Positions 42,110-50,196 of a stretch of DNA of 64,000 nt are shown piece after piece. Source of the stretch: Quadrisphaera setariae (lineage in GTDB: Bacteria > Actinomycetota > Actinomycetes > Actinomycetales > Quadrisphaeraceae); NCBI RefSeq assembly GCF_008041935.1, contig NZ_VKAC01000001.1, positions 434,001 through 498,000 of the forward strand, read 5' to 3'. Each line of letters starts with the position of its first letter. Within the stretch, counting starts at the first letter, position 1. A model generated the notes under the pieces. That model ran no database searches. It had not been told where the DNA came from and saw only the letters and a program-made list of their open reading frames with translations. Both the position numbers and the translations under genes were made by a program.

Positions 42110-42985
42110 GTGCCCCAGCTCCCCGCCCACCGCGCCGCCCTGCGCGAGCCGGCTGGCTGGGACGTGGCTGACCTGCGAGAGCTGGTCGCCGGCGGGCGGT
42201 CCGCAGGACAGCTCCTGGTCCGCTACCAACCCGTGGTCAGCACCGCCACGTCCGAGCCCCTCGCGGTGGAGGCGCTGGTCCGCTGGCAGCGCCCCGACGG
42301 CTCGCTGGTGCCGCCCGACCTCTTCATCGGCGCCGCCGAGGCCGCCGGGCTGGGGGCCGCGCTGGACGAGGTCGTCCTCCACGAGGCGCTGCACCAGGTG
42401 CTGCGCTGGGACGCCGCCGGCATCCGCGTGCACCGCGTGGGCGTGAACCTGGGCCGCAGCAGCATCGAGCGCACGGACCTCGTGGACGCGGTGGCCCGCG
42501 CCTGCGCGTGCGCCGGCACCGGACCCGACCGGCTGGCGCTGGAGGTGCTCGAGCACGAGCGGCTCCACCTCGACGACGGCGTGCTCGACCGGCTGCAGGC
42601 GCTCGTCGACGCCGGCACCACCCTCGCCGTGGACGACTTCGGCTGCGGCTACGGCGACGTGGGCCGCCTCGCCCAGCTGCCGGTGGGCCTGGTCAAGCTG
42701 GACCGCTCGCTGCTGCCCGGCAGCGGCACCCCGCTGGCGCGCACCGCCCCCGACCCCGAACGGCTCCTCGCCGCCTCGGTCGCCCTGGCCCGAGCGGTCG
42801 GCGCCGAGGTGACCGCCGAGGGCGTCGAGACCCCCGAGCAGCGCGACGCCTGCGCCCGGGCGGGCGTCGGGCACCTGCAGGGCTGGCTCTTCGCGCCCGC
42901 GCTGGAGCCCGACGCCGTGGTCGCGCTGTGGCGCGCCCACGCGGCGCAGCTGCCCGAGCAGCGGCTGGCCGCGTCGTCGTCCTGA
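42110..42985 (+). CDS. Stand-alone EAL-domain c-di-GMP phosphodiesterase
   Basis: Soluble protein of 291 residues made of an EAL domain only. Motifs: VEALVRW, GVNLGRSS, LEVLEHE, DDFGCGYGDV, VKLDRSLL, TAEGVET and LQGWLF; most residues for metal binding and catalysis are present, though the EVTE-type segment is changed to EVLE. No sensor or membrane region is seen. GGAGGAGG ends 5 nt before the GTG start. It is the fourth c-di-GMP gene in 15 kb. Confidence 0.85.
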   Translation: MPQLPAHRAALREPAGWDVADLRELVAGGRSAGQLLVRYQPVVSTATSEPLAVEALVRWQRPDGSLVPPDLFIGAAEAAGLGAALDEVVLHEALHQVLRWDAAGIRVHRVGVNLGRSSIERTDLVDAVARACACAGTGPDRLALEVLEHERLHLDDGVLDRLQALVDAGTTLAVDDFGCGYGDVGRLAQLPVGLVKLDRSLLPGSGTPLARTAPDPERLLAASVALARAVGAEVTAEGVETPEQRDACARAGVGHLQGWLFAPALEPDAVVALWRAHAAQLPEQRLAASSS

Positions 42986-43009
42986 ACCTCCCCGACCCCC
43001 GCGGGTGGG

Positions 43010-43480
43010 TCAGGAGGCGGCGCGCACGTCGCGCGGAGGGCGGCGCTTCCCCACGACCAGGCCCAGCCCGACCATGCCGACCGCGAGCACCAGGTGGAGC
43101 CGGTTGTCGGCGCTGTTCAGCGGCACGAGGTTGGCTGCGCTGTCCTGGTCGACCAGCAGGCCGTAGACCCACAGCACGGCGTACACGAGGCCACCGCCCA
43201 CGAGGTAGACCCGGGCGGCCGGTCGCGTGCGGGACATGGCCAGCCCCACCACGCCGTACAGCAGGTGCACGACGTTGTGGAGCACCGAGACCTGGAACAC
43301 CCCCAGGAGCATCGCTCCGGAGTGGTGGCCGGCCGCGGCCATCGCGTCGTACTGCGTGGTGACCCCCGGCACGAAGCCGAGCACCCCCACGAGGAGGAAG
43401 ACGACGCCGACGACGCGCGTGGTGCTGCGCAGCTCGTGGTGGCCGCCGGTGGCGGAGACGTCGGTGCGGGGTGCGGACAC
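43010..43480 (-). CDS. DUF4383 small membrane protein
   Basis: Protein of 156 residues with four helices matching DUF4383: VGVVFLLVGVLGFVPG in helix 1, VLHNVVHLLYGVVGL in helix 2 and NRLHLVLAVGMVGLGL at the end. Function is unknown for the family. The GTG start has GGGAGG 6 nt upstream. It is convergent with the EAL gene (25 nt between stops). Confidence 0.85.
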   Translation of the reverse strand: MSAPRTDVSATGGHHELRSTTRVVGVVFLLVGVLGFVPGVTTQYDAMAAAGHHSGAMLLGVFQVSVLHNVVHLLYGVVGLAMSRTRPAARVYLVGGGLVYAVLWVYGLLVDQDSAANLVPLNSADNRLHLVLAVGMVGLGLVVGKRRPPRDVRAAS

Positions 43481-43565
43481 GGGGGACCTCCCGGGGCGCT
43501 GGAGCGCTCGGGAGCTGAACGCCGGACCGCCGCGGAGGGCGGCCCGCGTCCACCGTGGCACGCCG

Positions 43566-43679
43566 TCAGCGGCGGCGCAGCACCAGGCGCAGGAGGGTCC
43601 CGCCCACCGAGACCGCCGCCGCGGCGACGGCGAGGGGGCTGCTGGGGGTGGTGCTGGGGGTGGCGGCGCTCTGCGACAC
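43566..43679 (-). CDS. Small 37-residue single-pass membrane protein
   Basis: GTG start with GAGGAG 6 nt upstream and a TAGCGT -10 about 45 nt upstream (43727-43722). The peptide has a Ser/Thr/Pro-rich N-terminus, one hydrophobic helix (LAVAAAAVSVGGTLLRLVL) and a tri-Arg end, i.e. an inward-facing positive C-terminus. I do not recognise a family. It lies 86 nt upstream of the DUF4383 gene in the same direction and may share its transcript. Confidence 0.5.
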   Translation of the reverse strand: MSQSAATPSTTPSSPLAVAAAAVSVGGTLLRLVLRRR

Positions 43680-43971
43680 GGGGTGCTCCTCGTCGAGCAG
43701 GGGGGACGGACGCGCACGACGCTAGGGCCGGGAGCGTCCCGGTCGCGGGGGATCCACTGGACCGGAGCGGGCGACGACGGCGCGGCGCGACGACACGCGC
43801 GGCCGCTCCCACCAGCCGCGACGGCGGTCAGCCGGCGAACCGGACGAACCGGGCAGAGCGCGTCCGTGCGGTGCCAGCGGCCCTGCTCCGGCCGGGTGAC
43901 CGCGGACGCTCCGGCGGGCGTCATCCGCCCGCGGGCTGTACCGGACGCCCGGCGCCACCGATGCAGAGGGG

Positions 43972-44355
43972 GTGAACCGGCGCAACGACGCACTGAAGGG
44001 CGTGGAGCAGCAGCTCCTCGCCCTGGTGACCGTGCCCGGCCGGTCCGTCGACCCGTCGTCGCTGGCAGGCCCCCGGCACCTCTTCCGCGCCGTCGCGTAC
44101 ATCCAGCGCGACGGCGACCCCCAGCCCCAGGTGGGCATCGACTCCGACGGCGACCTCCAGTGCCGCTGGGCGGCCGACGGCCTCGAGCTGGTCGTCACCG
44201 TCGAGGAGCGCGGCGCCGGCTACGTGTGGGCGCTCGACGCCGCGGGCTCCGAGCTGCTGTACGCCGAGTGGAAGCCCAGCGACCAGCCCCACGAGCTGTG
44301 GGGGACCGCGGCGCAGCTGCTCAGGTCCCCGCGGGAGATGGCCGACGCCTGCTGA
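43972..44355 (+). CDS. Hypothetical soluble protein
   Basis: Protein of 127 residues that I do not recognise. It is rich in Trp, Glu and Asp, lacks a signal peptide or membrane helix, and has segments FRAVAYIQRDG, VGIDSDGDLQCRW and LLYAEWKPSDQPHELWG suggesting a compact beta-rich fold. The GTG start has GAGGGG immediately upstream. It is convergent with the cell-wall-binding gene, 38 nt between stops. Confidence 0.6.
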   Translation: MNRRNDALKGVEQQLLALVTVPGRSVDPSSLAGPRHLFRAVAYIQRDGDPQPQVGIDSDGDLQCRWAADGLELVVTVEERGAGYVWALDAAGSELLYAEWKPSDQPHELWGTAAQLLRSPREMADAC

Positions 44356-44393
44356 GGCGCGGCCCCCGCCGCCGTCGTCGTCCTCATCCGCTG

Positions 44394-46988
44394 TCAGCGG
44401 GTGGCGCCGCTGGTGAAGTCGTTGGCGGTGCCGGTGGAGACCACCGACGAGCCGCCGAAGACCAGTGCCGACGTGGGCCGGCCCTTCTTGGCCAGCGCGG
44501 TCAGCGCCGACGACGTGGACGGCGACAGCGCGCCCGACGGCGTCAGCAGCAGCGGACCGTCGAGGTTGCCCATCGCCGCCGCACCGGCCAGCGCGTCGGG
44601 CCAGTTGTCGCCGGTGGCCAGCCCCACCGACCGCACCGGCGCCGACCCCGTCGGAGCGGTGAAGAGCTCGGCCACGCGGCGGGCGGTGTCGTACCTGTCG
44701 GTGCCGATGACGGCCCGGTCGGCTCCGTGGCCGCTGGTGGCCTTCGCCGCCGGCCCGCCGACCGCCACGAGGAGCTCGCTGTTCGGGTCGTAGGTCTGCA
44801 GGTACTTCAGCGTCGCGTCGGGCATCTTCGACCCGTCCGTGAGCAGCACCACGCCGCCCGTGCGGGCCGCCAGGGCAGCCACGGCCAGGCCGTCGGGGTA
44901 GTTGGTGCCGCTGGCCACGTAGATGGGGGCGCTCGCCCCGCCGTCGTCCGCCGCCGTCTGCGCCGCGATCTTCACCGCGGTGTCGAACCTGTCGGTGCCG
45001 GAGATGCGCGTGACCGTGTACTTGGCGTTGACCGCCTTCACCGCGGTCTCGACGGCTGCTGAGACCGCCGACGTGCCGCCGAGCAGGTACACCGTGCCGA
45101 CGGCCGTCTGCGACGGAGCGCTGCCGGCGCTCGCGGCGGGGGTGGAGCCGGCGGCCGCTGCGGCCGGTACGGCCAGCACCCGCGCCACCTCGGAGGCGAC
45201 CTCGGTGTTCAGCGCCAGGGGGTCGGTGAGCAGCAGCGGACCGCCGACGGCCGACGCCAGGCGGGCCCCGGCCAGGGAGTCGGCGTAGTTGGTGGAGGAG
45301 GCGATGACCACCGCGCGGCTGCTGCCGGTGCCGGGGAAGAGCTTCTGGGACACCGACACCGCGGTCTGCACGCGGGTGCCGCCCTCGTAGCGGGTCAGCC
45401 CTGCCGCGGGCTGCACGAAACCGCCGAACGGCGTCACCGCCGTCGACGCCGCCGACGCAGCACCGGCGCCGAAGGCGTTGGTCGCCGCGACGGTGAACGT
45501 GTACGCGGTGCCGGAGGTCAGGCCCGAGACGACGGTGCTCGTGGCACCGGCTGCCGCGGTGACCGGTGTCCCGGCAGTGGTGCCGACGTAGGGAGTGATC
45601 GTGTAGCCGGTGACGGCCTCGCCCGCGACCGAGCTGGCCGTCGGAGCCGTCCACGTGACAGTCGCGCTGCCCTGTCCGGGGGTCGCCTTGGGGGCAGCCG
45701 CCGGCGCCGCCGGCACGGCCCCGACGTTCAGCGTGATGGTCTTGTCGTAGTAGGCCCCGGAGCTGCCACTCGCCCTCACGACGACCGTGTAGGAGCCTGC
45801 GGTCGGCGCCGGCCAGGTGAGCGTCCCTGTCGTCGCGTTGCTGAAGCCCAGCCCGCTCGCCGCAGGGGTGGCGCTGAGGAGCTGCCATCCCGTGGGTGAG
45901 CCAGTGGCCGTCAGTGTGCGGCTCAGCGCGGTGCCGGAGGGCGCGGTGAGCGTGGACGGCGACGTGATGACCGGTGCGCCAGCGCTAGCCGCAGGGGCGA
46001 TCTTCCACACCTTGGACGAGCTGCCGTTCGCGTCCGCCACCCACACCGTGCCGTCAGCGCCGAAGGTCACCGCGTCGGCGGACATCATTCCCGTGGCGAT
46101 GGAGGTGGCGCTGCCTCCCGAGGCAGCATCCAGGGCCACGACGCCCGTCCCGCTGGTGACGGCAACGGTGCCCGAGGAGACGTCCAGGGAGGTCGCGCCG
46201 GCGACGGACCCGAGTACCGACAGGGTGGTCCCCGTCGAGTCGATCTTGTCGATCCGGCCGCTGTTGCCGGACTCGGCCACGTAGACCACGCCCGACGCGT
46301 CGACCGCCACGTCCTCGGGGGTGGACAGGGAGACGTTCCCCGGCTGGGTCGGGGGAGTGGTGCCGCCGCTGCTGCTGCCGTTACCGGCGATGATCGACAG
46401 GGTGGTGCCTGTGACCTTGAGCACCTGGTTGTTTCCAGTGTCGGCGATGTAGAGATTGCCGCTGCCGTCGACGTCGATGCCGCGCGGTCCGCGCAGACCG
46501 GCCCCGCCGGCTCCCGAGGTGCTCACGGTCCCTGGCACGGGCACGCCCGGTGCTCCGCTGGTGTTGCCCACGACGACCGTGAGCGCTGGCGTCGTGGTGC
46601 CGCTCACCGGCATGGTGAAAGAGGCGATCTGGTTCTTGCTGCTGTCTGCGACGTACATGGTCGTTCCGTTGACTGCGATGTCGGAGGGTGACGTCGTCAA
46701 GCTCGACAGATCGGCCACGGCGGTGACCGCTCCGCTCGCGTCCAGGGCGATCACCTTCTTGGCCGTACCGTCCAGCACGTACGTGGTGCTCCCCGCCACG
46801 GCGATGCCGTCGGCGTCTCCGAGGGTGCCGCCTGCGATCGCCAGCGAGGCGGGCGCGCCGAAGGCGGTCACCGCGGCCAGCGCTGGTGCGGAGCTCGTCA
46901 GTGCGAGCGCGGACACGATCGCGGCAGCGGTGACTGCGACGCCGAGCGGGGCTCGGTGGCGGGCGGGGCGCGGCAGTCGGCAGTCCAC
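44394..46988 (-). CDS. Secreted surface protein: NHL-type propeller, Ig/FN3 domains and cell-wall-binding repeats
   Basis: Protein of about 864 residues. After a signal peptide (cut near APALA-AV) come NHL-like repeats (~40-330; GPRGIDVDGSGNLYIADTGN and similar) forming a probable beta-propeller, a putative Ig-like region, a fibronectin type III domain (~440-535; PGQGSATVTWTAP, TAYTFTVAATNAFG) and three CWB2 repeats (~545-864; TRYEGGTRVQTAV, RISGTDRFDTAV, VIGTDRYDTA). It probably attaches to the envelope and binds or displays ligands. The start is uncertain: GTG 46988 has GACCAT 6 nt upstream, whereas GTG 47033 gives a longer basic n-region. Confidence 0.85.
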   Translation of the reverse strand: MDCRLPRPARHRAPLGVAVTAAAIVSALALTSSAPALAAVTAFGAPASLAIAGGTLGDADGIAVAGSTTYVLDGTAKKVIALDASGAVTAVADLSSLTTSPSDIAVNGTTMYVADSSKNQIASFTMPVSGTTTPALTVVVGNTSGAPGVPVPGTVSTSGAGGAGLRGPRGIDVDGSGNLYIADTGNNQVLKVTGTTLSIIAGNGSSSGGTTPPTQPGNVSLSTPEDVAVDASGVVYVAESGNSGRIDKIDSTGTTLSVLGSVAGATSLDVSSGTVAVTSGTGVVALDAASGGSATSIATGMMSADAVTFGADGTVWVADANGSSSKVWKIAPAASAGAPVITSPSTLTAPSGTALSRTLTATGSPTGWQLLSATPAASGLGFSNATTGTLTWPAPTAGSYTVVVRASGSSGAYYDKTITLNVGAVPAAPAAAPKATPGQGSATVTWTAPTASSVAGEAVTGYTITPYVGTTAGTPVTAAAGATSTVVSGLTSGTAYTFTVAATNAFGAGAASAASTAVTPFGGFVQPAAGLTRYEGGTRVQTAVSVSQKLFPGTGSSRAVVIASSTNYADSLAGARLASAVGGPLLLTDPLALNTEVASEVARVLAVPAAAAAGSTPAASAGSAPSQTAVGTVYLLGGTSAVSAAVETAVKAVNAKYTVTRISGTDRFDTAVKIAAQTAADDGGASAPIYVASGTNYPDGLAVAALAARTGGVVLLTDGSKMPDATLKYLQTYDPNSELLVAVGGPAAKATSGHGADRAVIGTDRYDTARRVAELFTAPTGSAPVRSVGLATGDNWPDALAGAAAMGNLDGPLLLTPSGALSPSTSSALTALAKKGRPTSALVFGGSSVVSTGTANDFTSGATR

Positions 46989-47000
46989 CAGTCGATGGTC
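46986..47000 (-). promoter_or_regulatory. Candidate leaderless -10 of the NHL/FN3 protein gene
   Basis: Minus strand GACCAT (47000-46995), CGACTG (6 nt), GTG at 46988. First base of the box departs from TAnnnT. Confidence 0.3.
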
Positions 47001-47274
47001 GTGGGCCGGGCGTCGCTCTCGCGGGACCGACACGCGCGCGACCGTCGTCGTCCTGAGGGACCGATCATCGGTGGGGTCCGCGCGGAGGCGCCCGCGCCTG
47101 CTCAGAACGGCGGTGTGCTGGCCGCCGTGACGCCCCTGTTCTGCACAGGTGCGGTGGAGATGTGGCGCGCAGGCGCGTGATCGTCGCGCTGGTGGGGGCG
47201 GGGGTGCGGCGGGGGAGGGAGCGGGTGACGATCGGCGGTGAGCACCTCGACGCCGTGAGACCTGGGAGACGACC

Positions 47275-47766
47275 GTGCAGCTGGACCTCGACGACGTGCC
47301 CGTCACCACGCTCCAGGGCGAGCCGACCACCTTCGGGGAGCTGCGCGGCGGCGGCGCCGCGCTGGTGGTGAACGTCGCCTCGCGGTGCGGGCTGTCGCCG
47401 CAGTACGAGCAGCTGGAGGCGCTGCAGCGCACCTACGCCGACCGAGGCTTCACCGTGGTCGGCTTCCCCAGCAACCAGTTCCTGCAGGAGCTCGGCTCGG
47501 AGGAGAAGATCGCCGAGTACTGCTCGGCCACGTGGGGCGTCACCTTCCCCATGTCGGAGAAGATCAAGGTCAACGGCCGCAGCGCGCACCCGCTGTACCA
47601 GCGCCTGACCACCGTGCCGGGAGCCGACGGGAAGGCCGGGCGGGTCTCGTGGAACTTCGAGAAGTTCGTCGTGGCGGCCGACGGGGCGGTCACGCGGTTC
47701 AGCCCGCGCACCCGCCCCGACGACCCCGCGGTGGTCGCAGCGATCGAGGCGGCGCTCCCCGGGTGA
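47275..47766 (+). CDS. Glutathione peroxidase-family thiol peroxidase (Cys type)
   Basis: Protein of 163 residues. The GPx triad elements are present: peroxidatic C38 in NVASRCGL (Cys, not selenocysteine), Gln68 in GFPSNQF and Trp in SWNFEKF. Actinobacteria lack glutathione, so the physiological reductant is probably thioredoxin or a mycothiol-linked system, from family knowledge. Cytoplasmic, no signal peptide. The GTG start has GGGAG 6 nt upstream. The gene ends 30 nt before the convergent ADP-ribosylglycohydrolase-like gene. Confidence 0.92.
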   Translation: MQLDLDDVPVTTLQGEPTTFGELRGGGAALVVNVASRCGLSPQYEQLEALQRTYADRGFTVVGFPSNQFLQELGSEEKIAEYCSATWGVTFPMSEKIKVNGRSAHPLYQRLTTVPGADGKAGRVSWNFEKFVVAADGAVTRFSPRTRPDDPAVVAAIEAALPG

Positions 47767-47796
47767 GGGAGACCCCGCTCGTCCCGAGCGCGCTGG

Positions 47797-49176
47797 TCAG
47801 GGGAGGGCGAGCGCCAGGCGGGAGGTGCGCCCGGCCAGGTCGCTGATCCGCGACCCGTCGAAGCCGAACAGCGCCGACCTCACGGTGTCGTGCAGGGGGT
47901 CGACGAGGTGACCGGGCAGCCCGGCGGTCCCGGCGATGACCCCGGCCACGGACCCGGCGGTCGCGCCGTTGGAGTCGGTGTCCCACCCGCCCATGACCGT
48001 GTACCCGATGCTCGCGGCGACGTCGCCGTCGCCGTGGAGCAGCCCGAGGGCCACCAGCCCGGCGTTGTTGACGGTGTGGATCCACGACAGCCCGGCGGTG
48101 AGCCGCTGGACGGCGGCGAGCCCGGCGTCCCACGACTCACCGGCGGCGTGGGAGCCCAGCACCAGGCGGAGCACCTCGGCCAGGCGCGAGCGCGGCGGCA
48201 CGTGCTCCAGCGAGGCCTCCAGCGCCTCCCGCGCGTCCGCGGCGGTGAAGGCGCACGCCACGAGCGCCGCTGCCCACGCCTCGCCGTACGCGCCGTTGCC
48301 CGTGTGCGACAGCGCCGCGTCCTGCAGGGCCAGCGCAGCGGCCGCGCGCGGGCGCCCGGGGTGCGTCCAGCCGAACGCGTCGGCGCGGATCTGAGCGCCG
48401 ATCCACTCCCGGTACGGGTTGCGCCGGGTGGCCGCCCGGCTGACCGGAACACCCTCCACGAGGTTGCGGTAGGCGGCGCGCTCGGCCGTGTAGACCTGGT
48501 GGAAGGGCAGCAGGTCCAGCCAGGCCCGCGCCACGTGCACCGTCCGCAGGCCCGGACCGTGCTGCTCCAGCAGGTGCAGGCCGAGGAGGGAGTAGTCGAC
48601 GTCGTCGTCGCGAGCTGGACCGTCGACGCGACCCAGGGTCGTCTGCCGCCAGCAGTCCTCCCGCAGCCGCGCCCACTCCGGCAGCGGGTCGAGCACCGGG
48701 ACGTACGTGGTGAGCGGCCACGCCCCGGCGTCGCGGAGGTAGCGGCGCAGCAGGTCGGAGGTCCACACGTCGCCGTCCTCGACCGGCTTGCCGACCACGC
48801 AGCCGGCCACCCTGCCCAGCCACCCGGCGTGGACCTTGTCCACGACGACGGCGTCGGCCAGCGCCGGCCGCCGCTCGGCGGTCTGACGTGCGGCGGGCAG
48901 GGCGGCGAGCACGTCCGGGATCCCCTCGGGCTCCTCGTAGGGCCAGCCGGGGGAGCGGGGGACGTCGGCGAGCTCGTCGACGAGAGCCCACCAGCGCGCG
49001 CTGTCGAGCGGGTCGGTCGCCTCGGCGCTGCGGACCGCTGCGGTGACGGCCCCGGGGTCGTGGCCGGACTCGAGCAGCTGCGCGACCTCGGCGCGGAAGA
49101 CGACGCGCGGGTCGGTGGGGTCGAACGCCCTGTCGAGGTCGTGGGTGATGGAGTCGCCGCTGTCGGAGGGGGCCAC
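47797..49176 (-). CDS. ADP-ribosylglycohydrolase-family protein
   Basis: Protein of 459 residues. The C-terminal two thirds match the all-helical ADP-ribosylglycohydrolase fold: VHAGWLGRVAGCVVGKPVE near residue 130, an acidic metal motif DDDVDYSLLGLHLL and the second metal site GGWDTDSNGATAGSVAG. The N-terminal ~120 residues are extra compared with DraG-like enzymes. The GTG at 49176 has CAGCGT 7 nt upstream; the frame continues further but through a hairpin repeat. Whether it removes ADP-ribose from protein, nucleic acid or a small molecule is unknown. Confidence 0.85.
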   Translation of the reverse strand: MAPSDSGDSITHDLDRAFDPTDPRVVFRAEVAQLLESGHDPGAVTAAVRSAEATDPLDSARWWALVDELADVPRSPGWPYEEPEGIPDVLAALPAARQTAERRPALADAVVVDKVHAGWLGRVAGCVVGKPVEDGDVWTSDLLRRYLRDAGAWPLTTYVPVLDPLPEWARLREDCWRQTTLGRVDGPARDDDVDYSLLGLHLLEQHGPGLRTVHVARAWLDLLPFHQVYTAERAAYRNLVEGVPVSRAATRRNPYREWIGAQIRADAFGWTHPGRPRAAAALALQDAALSHTGNGAYGEAWAAALVACAFTAADAREALEASLEHVPPRSRLAEVLRLVLGSHAAGESWDAGLAAVQRLTAGLSWIHTVNNAGLVALGLLHGDGDVAASIGYTVMGGWDTDSNGATAGSVAGVIAGTAGLPGHLVDPLHDTVRSALFGFDGSRISDLAGRTSRLALALP

Positions 49177-49189
49177 GGGACCAACGCTG
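49174..49189 (-). promoter_or_regulatory. Candidate leaderless -10 of the ADP-ribosylglycohydrolase-like gene
   Basis: Minus strand CAGCGT (49189-49184), 7 nt, GTG at 49176. Confidence 0.35.
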
Positions 49190-49201
49190 CCACGGCAGGG
49201 T

Positions 49202-49278
49202 GTGACGGCCGACGTGCAGAAGTCGACCAGAGGGCCGCCTGGAGGTGGCGCGGCGGACTTCTGCACGTCCGGCGTCAC
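49202..49278. terminator. Hairpin repeat, copy 1 (downstream of the TauE-type gene)
   Basis: 23-nt arms at 49202-49224 and 49256-49278, 21 of 23 paired. The outer arm shares GACGTGCAGAA with the hairpin at 57290-57366. It lies after the TauE-type gene stop and before the start of the ADP-ribosylglycohydrolase-like gene. Confidence 0.7.
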
Positions 49279-49325
49279 GAGGCCCGGGGTGGCGGACGTC
49301 CATGATCACGGACGGGGGCGGGTGG

Positions 49326-50126
49326 TCAGAGGAGGAGCAGGGCCACGGCCGACGCCGCCGTCAGCACGAGCGTGAGGTTGGTGAACAGCTGCTGCGGCAC
49401 GCGGCGCAGCACCTTCACCCCGATGAACGCGCCGAGGAGCAGCGCAGGGACCAGCACCAGGTCGAGCAGCAGCGACTGGGGGTTGATGAAGCCCAGCTGC
49501 ACGCTGAACGGCACCTTGGTCACGTTGACGATGGCGTACAGCCATGCGGCCGTGCCCACGAAGGCCATCTTGCTGACCCGCATCACCAGCAGGTACATCG
49601 ACGAGATCGGCCCCGCGGCGTTGGCGACCATGGTGGCGAAGCCAGCGCCACCACCGGCCAGCGCCGCCGTCGCGCGCCGGCGCACCGGCCCCCACGTCTC
49701 CGGTCCGCTGGGTGCCGTGACGACCCCGGGTCCCTCGGTCGGGGCGGCCGGCCGCAGCAGCGAGCGCAGCTGCATCGCCGCCAGCACGAGCAGAAGCACG
49801 CCGAGGAAGCGGCGCAGGACGACGTCGTCCACGGAGTCGAGGAAGACGACGCCGAGGAGCAGCCCGCCGATGAGGTACGGCAGGAGCCTGACCAGCAGCT
49901 TCCAGTCCGCGTGGCGGCGGTAGAGCGACACTGCGATGACGTCGCCGACGATGAGCAGCGGCACGATCGCACCGGTGGAGGCGCGGGTCGGCAGGACCAG
50001 CGCGAAGATGACCGCCACCAGGGTGCCGAGGCCGGAGAACGCCGTCTTGGAGAAGCCGATGGTCAGCCCGCCGAGGGCGAGCAGGGCCCAGTCGAACGCC
50101 GTGAGCATCGAGAGGTCGATGCTCAC
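49326..50126 (-). CDS. TauE/SafE-family anion permease
   Basis: Permease of 266 residues with eight helices. The two TauE/SafE half-repeats are visible: GGLTIGFSKTAFSGLGTL at the N-terminus and AGGGAGFATMVANAAGPI in the second half. Members export or import sulfite, sulfoacetate or related organic anions; the substrate here is not known. The GTG start overlaps the stop of a possible four-codon leaderless reading frame just upstream. No sulfur-metabolism gene is adjacent. Confidence 0.88.
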   Translation of the reverse strand: MSIDLSMLTAFDWALLALGGLTIGFSKTAFSGLGTLVAVIFALVLPTRASTGAIVPLLIVGDVIAVSLYRRHADWKLLVRLLPYLIGGLLLGVVFLDSVDDVVLRRFLGVLLLVLAAMQLRSLLRPAAPTEGPGVVTAPSGPETWGPVRRRATAALAGGGAGFATMVANAAGPISSMYLLVMRVSKMAFVGTAAWLYAIVNVTKVPFSVQLGFINPQSLLLDLVLVPALLLGAFIGVKVLRRVPQQLFTNLTLVLTAASAVALLLL

Positions 50127-50149
50127 GGGGTGCTCACCGCTCGACCCTA
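50123..50149 (-). promoter_or_regulatory. Leaderless promoter with four-codon upstream reading frame before the TauE-type gene
   Basis: Minus strand TAGGGT (50149-50144), 6 nt, then GTG at 50137 opening V-S-T-P-stop. Its TGA (50125-50123) overlaps the real GTG start at 50126 as GTGA. Confidence 0.45.
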
Positions 50150-50196
50150 AGGGCTGGTCGGTCCCCCGGGCTCGGCAGCAGGGCCGGCGGACGGGG

